DNA from: Rhabditoides inermis
Lineage: Eukaryota; Nematoda; Chromadorea; Rhabditida; Rhabditidae
Assembly (NCBI GenBank): GCA_963966185.1
Contig: CAWZYM010000212.1
Location: forward strand, 186,001 to 250,000
DNA length: 64,000 bases
Direction: 5' to 3'
In this document: one piece after another, positions 29,201 to 45,407 of the stretch
How the letters are laid out: every line of letters begins with the position of its first letter
How positions within the stretch are numbered: position 1 is the first letter of the stretch
Made by a program: the position numbers and the translations under genes
Notes under the pieces: model-generated
Seen by the model: the letters and a program-made list of their open reading frames with translations, nothing else
The model's database searches: none
Told to the model about the DNA's origin: nothing

Positions 29201-32200
29201 TACACATTCTACACATTCTACACATTCTACACATTCTACACATTCTACACATTCTACACATTCTACACATTCTACACATTCTACACATTCTACACATTCT
29301 ACACATTCTACACATTCTACACATTCTACACATTCTACACATTCTACACATTCTACACATTCTACACATTCTACACATTCTACACATTCTACACATTCTA
29401 CACATTCTACACATTCTACACATTCTACACATTCTACACATTCTACACATTCTACACATTCTACACATTCTACACATTCTACACATTCTACACATTCTAC
29501 ACATTCTACACATTCTACACATTCTACACATTCTACACATTCTACACATTCTACACATTCTACACATTCTACACATTCTACACATTCTACACATTCTACA
29601 CATTCTACACATTCTACACATTCTACACATTCTACACATTCTACACATTCTACACATTCTACACATTCTACACATTCTACACATTCTACACATTCTACAC
29701 ATTCTACACATTCTACACATTCTACACATTCTGTACATTCTGCACATTCTGCACATTCTGCACATTCTGCACATTCTACACATTCTACACATTCTACACA
29801 TTCTACACATTCTACACATTCTACACATTCTACACATTCTACACATTCTACACATTCTACACATTCTACACATTCTACACATTCTACACAATCTACACAT
29901 TCTACACATTCTACACATTCTACACATTCTACACATTCTACACATTCTACACATTCTACACATTCTACACATTCTACACATTCTACACGTTCTGCACAAT
30001 CTGCACTTTCTACACATTCTACACATTCTACACATTCTGCACATTCTACATATTTTGCACATTCTTTACATTCTACACATTCTACATATTTTGCACATTC
30101 TTTACATTCTACACATTCTACACATTATGCACATTCTGCACATTCTACACATTCTACACATTCTACACATTCTACACATTCTACACATTCTACACATTCT
30201 ACACATTCTACACATTCTACACAGTCTACACATTCTACACATTCTACACATTCTACACGTTCTGCACAATCTGCACTTTCTACACATTCTACACATTCTA
30301 CACATTCTGCACATTCTACATATTTTGCACATTCTTTACATTCTACACATTCTACACATTCTACACATTATGCACATTCTACACATTCTACACATTCTAC
30401 ACATTCTACACATTCTACACATTCTACACAATCTACACATTCTACACATTCTACACATTCTACACATTCTACACATTCTACACATTCTACACATTCTACA
30501 CATTCTACACATTCTACACATTCTACACATTCTACACATTCTACACATTCTACACATTCTACACATTCTACACATTCTACACATTCTACACATTCTACAC
30601 ATTCTACACATTCTACACATTCTACACATTCTACACATTCTACACATTCTACACATTCTACACATTCTACACATTCTACACATTCTACACGTTCTGCACA
30701 ATCTGCACTTTCTACACATTCTACACATTCTACACATTCTGCACATTCTACATATTTTGCACATTCTTTACATTCTACACATTCTACACATTCTACACAT
30801 TATGCACATTCTGCACATTCTACACATTCTACACATTCTACACATTCTACACATTCTACACATTCTACACATTCTACACATTCTACACATTCTACACAAT
30901 CTACACATTCTACACATTCTACACATTCTACACATTTTACACATTCTACACATTCTACACATTCTACACATTCTACACATTCTACACATTCTACACATTC
31001 TACACATTCTACACATTCTACACATTCTACACGTTCTGCACAATCTGCACTTTCTACACATTCTACACATTCTACACATTCTGCACATTCTACATATTTT
31101 GCACATTCTTTACATTCTACACATTCTACACATTCTACACATTATGCACATTCTGCACATTCTACACATTCTACACATTCTACACATTCTACACATTCTA
31201 CACATTCTACACATTCTACACATTCTACACATTCTACACAATCTACACATTCTACACATTCTACACATTCTACACGTTCTGCACAATCTGCACTTTCTAC
31301 ACATTCTACACATTCTACACATTCTGCACATTCTACATATTTTGCACATTCTTTACATTCTACACATTCTACACATTCTACACATTATGCACATTCTACA
31401 CATTCTACACATTCTACACATTCTACACATTCTACACATTCTACACATTCTACACAATCTACACATTCTACACATTCTACACATTCTACACATTCTACAC
31501 ATTCTACACATTCTACACATTCTACACATTCTACACATTCTACACATTCTACACATTCTACACATTCTACACATTCTACACATTCTACACATTCTACACA
31601 TTCTACACATTCTACACGTTCTGCACAATCTGCACTTTCTACACATTCTACACATTCTACACATTCTGCACATTCTACATATTTTGCACATTCTTTACAT
31701 TCTACACATTCTACACATTCTACACATTATGCACATTCTGCACATTCTACACATTCTACACATTCTACACATTCTACACATTCTACACATTCTACACATT
31801 CTACACATTCTACACATTCTACACAATCTACACATTCTACACATTCTACACATTCTACACATTTTACACATTCTACACATTCTACACATTCTACACATTC
31901 TACACATTCTACACATTCTACACATTCTACACATTCTACACATTCTACACATTCTACACGTTCTGCACAATCTGCACTTTCTACACATTCTACACATTCT
32001 ACACATTCTGCACATTCTACATATTTTGCACATTCTTTACATTCTACACATTCTACACATTCTACACATTATGCACATTCTGCACATTCTACACATTCTA
32101 CACATTCTACACATTCTACACATTCTACACATTCTACACATTCTACACATTCTACACATTCTACACAATCTACACATTCTACACATTCTACACATTCTAC

Positions 32201-35200
32201 ACGTTCTGCACAATCTGCACTTTCTACACATTCTACACATTCTACACATTCTGCACATTCTACATATTTTGCACATTCTTTACATTCTACACATTCTACA
32301 CATTCTACACATTATGCACATTCTACACATTCTACACATTCTACACATTCTACACATTCTACACATTCTACACATTCTACACAATCTACACATTCTACAC
32401 ATTCTACACATTCTACACATTCTACACATTCTACACATTCTACACATTCTACACATTCTACACATTCTACACATTCTACACATTCTACACATTCTACACA
32501 TTCTACACATTCTACACATTCTACACATTCTACACATTCTACACATTCTACACATTCTACACATTCTACACATTCTACACATTCTACACATTCTACACAT
32601 TCTACACATTCTACACATTCTACACATTCTACACATTCTACACATTCTACACATTCTACACATTCTACACATTCTACACATTCTACACATTCTACACATT
32701 CTACACATTCTACACATTCTACACATTCTACACATTCTACACATTCTACACATTCTACACATTCTACACATTCTACACATTCTACACATTCTACACATTC
32801 TACACATTCTACACATTCTACACATTCTACACATTCTACACATTCTACACATTCTACACATTCTACACATTCTACACATTCTACACATTCTACACATTCT
32901 ACACATTCTACACATTCTACACATTCTACACATTCTACACATTCGGCACATTGTACACATTCTACACATTCGGCACATTGTACACATTCTACACATTCTA
33001 CACATTCGGCACATTGTACACATTCTACACATTCGGCACATTGTACACATTGTACACATTCTACACATTCTACACATTCTACACATTCGGCACATTGTAC
33101 ACATTCTACACATTCTGCACATTCTGTACATTCTGCACATTCTACACATTCTACACATTCTACACATTCGGCACATTGTACACATTGTACACATTCTACA
33201 CATTCTACACATTCTACACATTCGGCACATTGTACACATTCGGCACATTGTACACATTGTACACATTCTACACATTCTACACATTCTACACATTCGGCAC
33301 ATTGTACACATTCTACACATTCTGCACATTCTGTACATTCTGCACATTCTACACATTCTACACATTCTACACATTCTACACATTCTACACATTCTACACA
33401 TTCTACACATTCTACACATTCTACACATTCTACACATTCTACACATTCTACACATTCTACACATTCTACACATTCTACACATTCTACACATTCTATACAT
33501 TCTACACATTCTACACATTCTACACATTCTACACATTCTACACATTCTACACATTCTACACATTCTACACATTCTACACATTCTACACATTCTACACATT
33601 CTACACATTCTACACATTCTACACATTCTACACATTCTACACATTCTACACATTCTACACATTCTACACATTCTACACATTCTACACATTCTACACATTC
33701 TACACATTCTACACATTCTACACATTCTACACATTCTACACATTCTACACATTCTACACATTCTACACATTCTACACATTCTACACATTCTACACATTCT
33801 ACACATTCTACACATTCTACACATTCTACACATTCTACACATTCTACACATTCTACACATTCTACACATTCTACACATTCTACACATTCTACACATTCTA
33901 CACATTCTACACATTCTACACATTCTACACATTCTACACATTCTACACATTCTACACATTCTACACATTCTACACATTCTGTACATTCTGCACATTCTAC
34001 ACATTCTACACATTCTACACATTCTACACATTCTACACATTCTACACATTCTACACATTCTACACATTCTACACATTCTACACATTCTACACATTCTACA
34101 CATTCTACACATTCTACACAATCTACACATTCTACACATTCTACACATTCTACACATTCTACACATTCTACACATTCTACACATTCTACACATTCTACAC
34201 ATTCTACACATTCTACACATTCTACACATTCTACACATTATGCACATTCTGCACATTCTACACATTCTACACATTCTACACATTCTACACATTCTACACA
34301 TTATGCACATTCTACACATTCTACACATTCTACACATTCTACACATTCTACACATTCTACACATTCTACACATTCTACACAATCTACACATTCTACACAT
34401 TCTACACATTCTACACATTCTACACATTCTACACATTCTACACATTCTACACATTCTACACATTCTACACATTCTACACATTCTACACATTCTACACATT
34501 CTACACATTCTACACATTCTACACATTCTACACATTCTACACATTCTACACATTCTACACATTCTACACATTCTACACATTCTACACATTCTACACATTC
34601 TACACATTCTACACATTCTACACATTCTACACATTCTACACATTCTACACATTCTACACATTCTACACATTCTACACATTCTACACATTCTACACATTCT
34701 ACACATTCTACACATTCTACACATTCTACACATTCTACACATTCTACACATTCTACACATTCTACACATTCTACACGTTCTGCACAATCTGCACTTTCTA
34801 CACATTCTACACATTCTACACATTCTGCACATTCTACATATTTTGCACATTCTTTACATTCTACACATTCTACACATTCTACACATTATGCACATTCTGC
34901 ACATTCTACACATTCTACACATTCTACACATTCTACACATTCTACACATTCTACACATTCTACACATTCTACACATTCTACACAATCTACACATTCTACA
35001 CATTCTACACATTCTACACATTTTACACATTCTACACATTCTACACATACTACACATTCTACACATTCTACACATTCTACACATTCTACACATTCTACAC
35101 ATTCTACACATTCTACACGTTCTGCACAATCTGCACTTTCTACACATTCTACACATTCTACACATTCTGCACATTCTACATATTTTGCACATTCTTTACA

Positions 35201-35438
35201 TTCTACACATTCTACACATTCTACACATTATGCACATTCTGCACATTCTACACATTCTACACATTCTACACATTCTACACATTCTACACATTCTACACAT
35301 TCTACACATTCTACACATTCTACACAATCTACACATTCTACACATTCTACACATTCTACACGTTCTGCACAATCTGCACTTTCTACACATTCTACACATT
35401 CTACACATTCTGCACATTCTACATATTTTGCACATTCT
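26241..35438 (+). repeat. higher-order repeat block of 243-, 342- and 432-bp modules
   Basis: Each module starts just after the marker ACATATTTTGCACATTCTTT. Module starts and lengths are 26241 (243), 26484 (621), 27105 (342), 27447 (243), 27690 (2412, includes a short 36-bp marker repeat), 30102 (234), 30336 (432), 30768 (342), 31110 (243), 31353 (342), 31695 (342), 32037 (243), 32280 (2574), 34854 (342) and 35196 (243). Every length is a multiple of nine. The series short - medium - 342 - 243 recurs 3.86 kb apart (26241 and 30102), and 342 - 243 recurs at 27105, 30768, 31695 and 34854. Confidence 0.85.
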
Positions 35439-37128
35439 TTACATTCTACACATTCTACACATTCTACACATTATGCACATTCTACACATTCTACACATTC
35501 TACACATTCTACACATTCTACACATTCTACACATTCTACACAATCTACACATTCTACACATTCTACACATTCTACACATTCTACACATTCTACACATTCT
35601 ACACATTCTACACATTCTACACATTCTACACATTCTACACATTCTACACATTCTACACATTCTACACATTCTACACATTCTACACATTCTACACATTCTA
35701 CACATTCTACACATTCTACACATTCTACACATTCTACACATTCTACACATTCTACACATTCTACACATTCTACACATTCTACACATTCTACACATTCTAC
35801 ACATTCTACACATTCTACACATTCTACACATTCTACACATTCTACACATTCTACACATTCTACACATTCTACACATTCTACACATTCTACACATTCTACA
35901 CATTCTACACATTCTACACATTCTACACATTCTACACATTCTACACATTCTACACATTCTACACATTCTACACATTCTACACATTCTACACATTCTACAC
36001 ATTCTACACATTCTACACATTCTACACATTCTACACATTCTACACATTCTACACATTCTACACATTCTACACATTCTACACATTCTACACATTCTACACA
36101 TTCTACACATTCTACACATTCGGCACATTGTACACATTCTACACATTCGGCACATTGTACACATTCTACACATTCTACACATTCGGCACATTGTACACAT
36201 TCTACACATTCGGCACATTGTACACATTGTACACATTCTACACATTCTACACATTCTACACATTCGGCACATTGTACACATTCTACACATTCTGCACATT
36301 CTGTACATTCTGCACATTCTACACATTATACACATTCTACACATTCTACACATTCTACACATTCTACACATTCTACACATTCTACACATTCTACACATTC
36401 TACACATTCTACACATTCTACACATTCTACACATTCTACACATTCTACACATTCTACACATTCTACACATTCTACACATTCTACACATTCTACACATTCT
36501 ACACATTCTACACATTCTACACATTCTACACATTCTACACATTCTACACATTCTACACATTCTACACATTCTACACATTCTACACATTCTACACATTCTA
36601 CACATTCTACACATTCTACACATTCTACACATTCTACACATTCTACACATTCTACACATTCTACACATTCTACACATTCTACACATTCTACACATTCTAC
36701 ACATTCTACACATTCTACACATTCTACACATTCTACACATTCTACACATTCTACACATTCTACACATTCTACACATTCTACACATTCTACACATTCTACA
36801 CATTCTACACATTCTACACATTCTACACATTCTACACATTCTACACATTCTACACATTCTACACATTCTACACATTCTACACATTCTACACATTCTACAC
36901 ATTCTACACATTCGGCACATTGTACACATTGTACACATTCTACACATTCTACACATTCTACACATTCTACACATTCGGCACATTGTACACATTGTACACA
37001 TTCGGCACATTGTACACATTGTACACATTCTACACATTCTACACATTCTACACATTCGGCACATTGTACACATTCTACACATTCTGCACATTCTACACAA
37101 TCTACACATTCTACACATTCTGCACATT

Positions 37129-38612
37129 CTACACATTCTACACATTCTACACATTCTACACATTCTACACATTCTACACATTCTACACATTCTACACATT
37201 CTACACATTCTACACATTCTACACATTCTACACATTCTACACATTCTACACATTCTACACATTCTACACATTCTACACATTCTACACATTCTACACATTC
37301 TACACATTCTACACATTCTACACATTCTACACATTCTACACATTCTACACATTCTACACATTCTACACATTCTACACATTCTACACATTCTACACATTCT
37401 ACACATTCTACACATTCTACACATTCTACACATTCTACACATTCTACACATTCTACACATTCTACACATTCTACACATTCTACACATTCTACACATTCTA
37501 CACATTCTACACATTCTACACATTCTACACATTCTACACATTCTACACATTCTACACATTCTACACATTCTACACATTCTACACATTCTACACATTCTAC
37601 ACATTCTACACATTCTACACATTCTACACATTCTACACATTCTACACATTCTACACATTCTACACATTCTACACATTCTACACATTCTACACATTCTACA
37701 CATTCTACACATTCTACACATTCTACACATTCTACACATTCTACACATTCTACACATTCTACACATTCTACACATTCTACACATTCTACACATTCTACAC
37801 ATTCTACACATTCTACACATTCTACACATTCTACACATTCTACACATTCTACACATTCTACACATTCTACACATTCTACACATTCTACACATTCTACACA
37901 TTCTACACATTCTACACATTCTACACATTCTACACATTCTACACATTCTACACATTCTACACATTCTACACATTCTACACATTCTACACATTCTACACAT
38001 TCTACACATTCTACACATTCTACACATTCTACACATTCTACACATTCTACACATTCTACACATTCTACACATTCTACACATTCTACACATTCTACACATT
38101 CTACACATTCTACACATTCTACACATTCTACACATTCTACACATTCTACACATTCTACACATTCTACACATTCTACACATTCTACACATTCTACACATTC
38201 TACACATTCTACACATTCTACACATTCTACACATTCTACACATTCTACACATTCTACACATTCTACACATTCTACACATTCTACACATTCTACACATTCT
38301 ACACATTCTACACATTCTACACATTCTACACATTCTACACATTCTACACATTCTACACATTCTACACATTCTACACATTCTACACATTCTACACATTCTA
38401 CACATTCTACACATTCTACACATTCTACACATTCTACACATTCTACACATTCTACACATTCTACACATTCTACACATTCTACACATTCTACACATTCTAC
38501 ACATTCTACACATTCTACACATTCTACACATTCTACACATTCTACACATTCTACACATTCTACACATTCTACACATTCTACACATTCTACACATTCTACA
38601 CATTCTACACAT
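37129..38612 (+). repeat. pure run of the 9-bp unit, about 165 copies, at the domain border
   Basis: No variant unit was seen between the CTGCACATT at about 37120 and the CTGAACATT at about 38613, where the second domain begins. Confidence 0.75.
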
Positions 38613-41600
38613 TCTGAACATTCTACACATCACACGTTCTGCACAATCTGCACATTCTACACACACTGCACATTCTACACATTCTGCACATTCTACACAT
38701 TTTGCACATTCTACACATTCTACACATTCTACACATTCTACACATTCTACACATTCTACACATTCTACACATTCTAAACATTCTACACCATCTACACATC
38801 ACACGTTCTGCACAATCTGCACTTTCTACACATTCTACACATTCTACACATTCTACACATTCTACACATTCTACACATTCTACACATTCTACACATTCTA
38901 CACAATCTACACATTCTACACATTCTACACATTCTACACATTCTACACATTCTACACATTCTACACATTCTGCACATTCTGTACATTCTGCACATTCTAT
39001 ACATTTTGCACATTCTGCACATTCTGCACATTCTGCACATTCTACACATTCTGCACAATCTACGCATTCTGCACATTCTACACGTTCTGCACATTCTGCA
39101 CTTTCTACACATTCTACACATTCTGCACATTCTACACATTCTGCACATTCTACACATTCCATACATTTTGCACATTCTGCACATTCTACACATTCTACAC
39201 ATTCTACACATTCTACACATTCTGCACATTCTGTACATTCTGCACATTCTATACATTCTACACATTCTGCACATTCTGTACATTCTGCACATTCTATACA
39301 TTTTGCACATTCTGCACATTCTGCACATTCTGCACATTCTACACATTCTGCACAATCTACGCATTCTGCACAATCTGCACTTTCTACACATTCTACACAT
39401 TCTACACATTCTACACATTCTACACATTTTACACATTCTACACATTCTACACATTCTACACATTCTACACATTCTACACATTCTACACATTCTACACATT
39501 CTACACATCACACGTTCTGCACAATCTGCACATTCTACACATTCTACACATTCTGCACATTCTACATAATTTGCACATTCTTTACATTCTACACATTCTA
39601 CACATTCTACACATTATGCACATTCTGCACATTCTACACATTCTACACATTCTACACATTCTACACATTCTACACATTCTACACATTCTACACATTCTAC
39701 ACAATCTACACATTCTACACATTCTACACATTCTACACATTCTACACATTCTACACATTCTACACATTCTGAACATTCTACACATTCTACACATCACACG
39801 TTCTGCACAATCTGCACATTCTACACACACTGCACATTCTACACATTCTGCACATTCTACACATTTTGCACATTCTACACATTCTACACATTCTACACAT
39901 TCTACACATTCTACACATTCTACACATTCTACACATTCTAAACATTCTACACATTCTACACATCACACGTTCTGCACAATCTGCACTTTCTACACATTCT
40001 ACACATTCTACACATTCTACACATTCTACACATTCTACACATTCTACACATTCTACACATTCTACACATTCTACACATTCTACACATTCTACACATTCTA
40101 CACATTCTACACAGTCTACACATTCTACACATTCTACACATTCTACACATTCTACACATTCTACACATTCTACACATTCTACACATTCTACACATTCTAC
40201 ACATTCTACACATTCTACACATTCTACACATTCTACACATTCTACACATTCTACACATTCTACACATTCTACACATTCTACACATTCTACACATTCTGAA
40301 CATTCTACACATTCTACACATCACACGTTCTGCACTATCTGCACATTCTACACATTCTACACATTCTACACATTCTGCACATTCTACATAATTTGCACAT
40401 TCTTTACATTCTACACATTCTACACATCCTACACATTATGCACATTCTGCACATTCTACACATTCTACACATTCTACACATTCTGCACAATCTACGCATT
40501 CTGCACATTCTACACGTTCTGCACATTCTGCACATTCTACACATTCTACACATTCTACACATTCTACACATTCTACACATTCTACACATTCTACACATTC
40601 TACACATTCTACACATTCTACACATTCTACACATTCTACACATTCTACACATTCTACACATTCTACACATTCTACACATTCTACACATTCTACACATTCT
40701 ACACATTCTACACATTCTACACATTCTACACATTCTACACATTCTACACATTCTACACATTCTACACATTCTACACATTCTACACATTCTACACATTCTA
40801 CACATTCTACACATTCTACACATTCTACACATTCTACACATTCTACACATTCTACACATTCTACACATTCTACACATTCTACACATTCTGAACATTCTAC
40901 ACATTCTACACATCACACGTTCTGCACAATCTGCACATTCTACACATTCTACACATTCTACACATTCGGCACATTGTACACATTCTACACATTCTGCACA
41001 TTCTGTACATTCTGCACATTCTATACATTTTGCACATTCTGCACATTCTGCACATTCTGCACATTCTACACATTCTGCACCATCTACGCATTCTGCACAT
41101 TCTACACGTTCTGCACATTCTGCACTTTCTACACATTCTACACATTCTGCACATTCTACACATTCTGCACAATCTACGCATTCTGCACATTCTACACGTT
41201 CTGCACATTCTGCACTTTCTACACATTCTACACATTCTACACATTCTACACATTCTACACATTCGGCACATTGTACACATTCTACACATTCTGCACAATC
41301 TACGCAATCTGCACAATCTGCACTTTCTACACATTCTACACATTCTACACATTCTACACATTCTACACATTCTACACATTCTACACATTCTACACATTCT
41401 ACACATTCTACACATTCTACACATTCTACACATTCTAAACATTCTACACATTCTACACATCACACGTTCTGCACAATCTGTACATTCTACACATTCTACA
41501 CATTCTGCACATTCTACATAATTTGCACATTCTTTACATTCTACACATTCTACACATTCTACACATTATGCACATTCTGCACATTCTACACATTCTACAC

Positions 41601-44600
41601 ATTCTACACATTCTACACATTCTACACATTCTACACTATCTACACATTCTACACAATCTACACATTCTACACATTCTACACATTCTACACATTCTACACA
41701 TTCTACACATTCTACACATTCTGCACATTCTGTATATTCTGCACATTCTATACATTTTGCACATTCTGCACATTCTGCACATTCTGCACATTCTACACAT
41801 TCTACACATTCTGCACAATCTACGCATTCTGCACATTCTACACGTTCTGCACATTCTGCACTTTCTACACATTCTACACATTCTGCACATTCTACACATT
41901 CTGCACAATCTACGCATTCTGCACATTCTACACGTTCTGCACATTCTGCACTTTCTACACATTCTACACATTCTACACATTCTGCACATTCTACACATTC
42001 TACACATTCTACACATTCTACACATTCTACACATTCTACACATTCTGTACATTCGGCACATTCTATACATTTTGCACATTCTGCACATTCTGCACATTCT
42101 ACACATTCTACACATTCTACACATTTTACACATTCCATACATTTTGCACATTCTGCACATTCTGCACATTCTGCACATTCTACACATTCTGCACAATCTA
42201 CGCATTCTGCACATTCTACACGTTCTGCACATTCTGCACTTTCTACACATTCTACACATCACACGTTCTGCACAATCTGCACTTTCTACACATTCTACAC
42301 ATTCTTTACATTCTACACATTCTACACATTCTACACATTCTACACATTCTACACATTCTACACATTCTACACATTCTTCACATTCTACACATTCTACACA
42401 TTCTACACATTCTACACATTCTACACATTCTACACATTCTACACATTCTACACATTCTACACATTCTACACATTCTACACATTCTACACATTCTACACAT
42501 TCTACACATTCTACACATTCTACACATTCTACACATTCTACACATTCTACACATTCTACACATTCTGAACATTCTACACATTCTACACATCACACGTTCT
42601 GCACAATCTGCACATTCTACACATTCTACACATTCTACACATTCGGCACATTGTACACATTCTACACATTCTGCACATTCTGTACATTCTGCACATTCTA
42701 TACATTTTGCACATTCTGCACATTCTGCACATTCTGCACATTCTACACATTCTGCACCATCTACGCATTCTGCACGTTCTGCACATTCTGCACTTTCTAC
42801 ACATTCTACACATTCTGCACATTCTACACATTCTGCACAATCTACGCATTCTGCACATTCTACACGTTCTGCACATTCTGCACTTTCTACACATTCTACA
42901 CATTCTACACATTCTACACATTCTACACATTCGGCACATTGTACACATTCTACACATTCTGCACATTCTGTACATTCTGCACATTCTATACATTTTGCAC
43001 ATTCTGCACATTCTGCACATTCTACACATTCTGCACAATCTACGCATTCTGCACAATCTGCACTTTCTACACATTCTACACATTCTACACATTCTACACA
43101 TTCTACACATTCTACACATTCTACACATTCTACACATTCTACACATTCTACACATTCTACACATTCTACACATTCTACACATTCTACACATTCTACACAT
43201 TCTACACATTCTACACATTCTACACATCACACGTTCTGCACAATCTGCACATTCTACACATTCTACACATTCTGCACATTCTACATAATTTGCACATTCT
43301 TTACATTCTACACATTCTACACATTCTACACATTATGCACATTCTGCACATTCTACACATTCTACACATTCTACACATTCTACACATTCTACACATTCTA
43401 CACATTCTACACATTCTACACATTCTACACAATCTACACATTCTACACATTCTACACATTCTACACATTCTGAACATTCTACACATTCTACACATCACAC
43501 GTTCTGCACAATCTGCACATTCTACACACACTGCACATTCTACACATTCTGCACATTCTACACATTTTGCACATTCTACACATTCTACACATTCTACACA
43601 TTCTACACATTCTACACATTCTACACATTCTACACATTCTAAACATTCTACACATTCTACACATCACACGTTCTGCACAATCTGCACTTCTACACATTCT
43701 ACACATTCTACACATTCTACACATTCTACACATTCTACACATTCTACACATTCTACACATTCTACACATTCTACACATTCTACACATTCTACACATTCTA
43801 CACATTCTACACATTCTACACATTCTGAACATTCTACACATTCTACACATCACACGTTCTGCACTATCTACACATTCTACACATTCTACACATTCTACAC
43901 ATTCTGCACATTCTACATAATTTGCACATTCTTTACATTCTACACATTCTACACATCCTACACATTATGCACATTCTGCACATTCTACACATTCTACACA
44001 TTCTACACATTCTACACATTCTACACATTCTACACATACTACACATTCTACACATTCTACACAATCTACACATTCTACACATTCTACACATTCTACACAT
44101 TCGGCACATTGTACACATTCTACACATTCTGCACATTCTGTACATTCTGCACATTCTATACATTTTGCACATTCTGCACATTCTGCACATTCTGCACATT
44201 CTACACATTCTGCACATTCTACATAATTTGCACATTCTTTACATTCTACACATTCTACACATCCTACACATTATGCACATTCTGCACATTCTACACATTC
44301 TACACATTCTACACATTCTGCACAATCTACGCATTCTGCACATTCTACACGTTCTGCACATTCTGCACATTCTACACATTCTACACATTCTACACATTCT
44401 ACACATTCTACACATTCTACACATTCTACACATTCTACACATTCTACACATTCTACACATTCTACACATTCTACACATTCTACACATTCTACACATTCTA
44501 CACATTCTACACATTCTACACATTCTACACATTCTACACATTCTACACATTCTACACATTCTACACATTCTACACATTCTACACATCACACGTTCTGCAC

Positions 44601-45255
44601 AATCTGCACATTCTACACATTCTACACATTCTACACATTCGGCACATTGTACACATTCTACACATTCTGCACATTCTGTACATTCTGCACATTCTATACA
44701 TTTTGCACATTCTGCACATTCTGCACATTCTGCACATTCTACACATTCTGCACCATCTACGCATTCTGCACATTCTACACGTTCTGCACATTCTGCACTT
44801 TCTACACATTCTACACATTCTGCACATTCTACACATTCTGCACAATCTACGCATTCTGCACATTCTACACGTTCTGCACATTCTGCACTTTCTACACATT
44901 CTACACATTCTACACATTCTACACATTCTACACATTCGGCACATTGTACACATTCTACACATTCTGCACAATCTACGCAATCTGCACAATCTGCACTTTC
45001 TACACATTCTACACATTCTACACATTCTACACATTCTACACATTCTACACATTCTACACATTCTACACATTCTACACATTCTAAACATTCTACACATTCT
45101 ACACATCACACGTTCTGCACAATCTGTACATTCTACACATTCTACACATTCTACACATTCTGCACATTCTACATAATTTGCACATTCTTTACATTCTACA
45201 CATTCTACACATTCTACACATTATGCACATTCTGCACATTCTACACATTCTACAC

Positions 45256-45374
45256 ATTATCTGTTAAAAAGTACTTGCGTAAAGATATTAAGTTTGTCTT
45301 GACCCAATTCAACAAAAGCGCATGCATAAAACGTTTACAAATACTAACACAAACCTGCGCCTCTCTCCCCCCCC

Positions 45375-45407
<33 letters not shown>

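Larger units (their letters stand above)
7351..38612 (+). repeat. array domain 1, with CGGCACATT/GTACACATT cassettes
   Basis: This domain is marked by three variant groups. One is a cassette CGGCACATT-GTACACATT ... CTGCACATT-CTGTACATT-CTGCACATT, with about 20 copies. Examples, by the start of its CTGCACATT-CTGTACATT part, are 7648, 9259, 10036, 11039, 11796, 13440, 14286, 19727, 21195, 23146, 25306, 28308, 33115 and 36291. A second is ACATATTTTGCACATTCTTT, with about 25 copies from 9865 to 35440. The third is CACGTTCTGCACAATCTGC. Spacings I measured between cassette or marker copies are multiples of nine (for example 1611, 1764, 1179, 1791). Confidence 0.85.
6046..45258 (+). repeat. 9-bp satellite TTCTACACA, main block
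   Basis: About 4,350 head-to-tail copies of TTCTACACA. The unit has three A, three C, three T and no G on this strand. Most changes are point variants: CTGCACATT, CTGCACAAT, CGGCACATT, GTACACATT, CTATACATT, TTGCACATT. From about 7350 to 38612 the 9-bp phase is nearly unbroken. Rare slips include loss of two bases at about 12784, 13535 and 17965 and gain of three at about 24644. The unit is three codons long with no stop in any + frame, so all three + frames stay open for tens of kilobases. One minus frame has TAG in every unit. No gene is called here. Confidence 0.98.

Noticed and set aside
5906..38617. Open frame of 10,903 codons, and similar ones at 7126-40299 and 13368-38777
   Set aside because: They are translations of a 9-bp satellite in which every + frame is open. 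The peptides are FYT, STH and LHI repeats, with no domain, and frame changes follow satellite indels.
7344..38666. Many minus-strand open frames of Met-Cys-Arg repeats
   Set aside because: Reverse reading of the same unit (TGTGTAGAA). The starts and ends only reflect where variant units create stops.
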